From: Mageeibacillus sp. UBA5438
Lineage (GTDB): Bacteria; Bacillota; Clostridia; Saccharofermentanales; DTU023
Assembly: GCA_002427535.1 (NCBI GenBank)
Contig: DIRK01000009.1
Span: forward strand, 1,362 to 6,474
Direction: 5' to 3'
Length of the DNA: 5,113 nucleotides
The position numbers and the translations under genes were made by a program. Of this stretch, positions 4,860-5,113 are shown piece by piece. Under the pieces are notes generated by a model, which saw only the letters and a list, made by a program, of their open reading frames with translations, ran no database searches and was not told where the DNA came from. Positions within the stretch are counted from its first letter, which is position 1, and each line of letters starts with the position of its first letter.

Positions 4860-5113
4860 ATGAAAAAATACGGAACGATTTTACTCACGTTTTTACTCGC
4901 ACTGGCACTTATCAGTGGCTGTGCGGGAGAGAAGGGTGATATGGACAAAACCCTCGTCATCTACGACGGTGAGTTTTCAGAGATGCAGATCATACACCAG
5001 ATGGTGAAAATGCTGGTCGAAGAACATACCGACCTCTCGGTGGAGATCCGTGACCAAATGTCACCGGTGAACAGCTACCGAAGCCTTGTGAAGGGTGAGA
5101 GCGATCTCATGAA
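4860..5113 (+). CDS. substrate-binding lipoprotein of the ABC transporter, 3' truncated
   Basis: The first 84 codons of a lipoprotein receptor, cut by the window edge. A lipoprotein signal is clear: MKKYG, a hydrophobic core, then the lipobox ISGC with C21 as the acylated residue. The mature part starts near DKTLVIYDGEFSEMQIIHQM, then VEEHTDLSVEIRDQM and SYRSLVKGESDLM, which fits the OpuAC/OpuCC glycine-betaine-type receptor fold at its N-terminus. The usual SKNFTEQ-like segment after the first strand is replaced by YDGEFSEMQ, so ligand preference may differ. The ATG is preceded by AAGGAG at 4848-4853, six bases away, 14 bases after the permease stop. Family assignment rests on context plus the partial match; the complete protein would normally be about 300 residues. 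Confidence 0.85.
   Translation, partial: MKKYGTILLTFLLALALISGCAGEKGDMDKTLVIYDGEFSEMQIIHQMVKMLVEEHTDLSVEIRDQMSPVNSYRSLVKGESDLM

Overview
The window looks like bacterial chromosomal DNA, most likely from a Gram-positive (Firmicutes-type) organism. Pointers are the strong AGGAGG-type ribosome sites, use of GTG and TTG starts, tightly packed overlapping genes, a lipoprotein solute receptor and an OpuC-type osmoprotectant transporter whose ATPase carries CBS domains. The phylum is an inference; nothing here fixes species or genus. No rRNA, tRNA, CRISPR array, complete mobile element or replication origin was seen.

Region 1 (46-1435, + strand) is a compact operon of three genes: a MtnX/SerB-like HAD-IB phosphatase, a small protein of unknown family whose reading frame is broken near position 966, and a DsrE-like protein with a CxxC motif. 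Removing one base restores a 135-residue protein that ends 10 bases before the DsrE-like gene, so the break is either a real mutation, a sequencing error or, less likely, recoding.

Region 2 (1425-1997, - strand) holds two tandem paralogous small genes, about 54% identical over 74 residues and of no family I recognise. The second gene (1425-1682) runs convergently into the DsrE-like gene with an 11-base overlap. The gap between the paralogs is highly organised: an 18-bp inverted repeat (17 of 18 matches) whose one arm contains the ribosome site and start codon of the downstream paralog, a near-consensus sigma70-type promoter whose spacer is the other arm, a 10-bp palindrome at the predicted transcription start, and a leader hairpin. 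Read-through RNA from the upstream paralog would bury the start site in a stem, while RNA from the internal promoter would lack the blocking arm.

Region 3 (1998-2507) is a 510-base stretch with no intact gene. It carries a C-terminal remnant of a PepSY-domain gene on the - strand (2104-2217), a weak + strand promoter candidate, and next to the transporter a series of hairpins ending in nine T residues that may be an attenuator or uncharacterised riboswitch.

Region 4 (2508-5113, + strand) is an OpuC/ProU-type ABC importer operon: ATPase with tandem CBS domains, two permeases and the start of a substrate-binding lipoprotein cut by the window edge. The first three genes overlap or touch at their ends, implying translational coupling. 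Together they would import a compatible solute or related quaternary amine, although the receptor's N-terminal sequence differs from the usual SKNFTE-type start and the ligand is therefore open.
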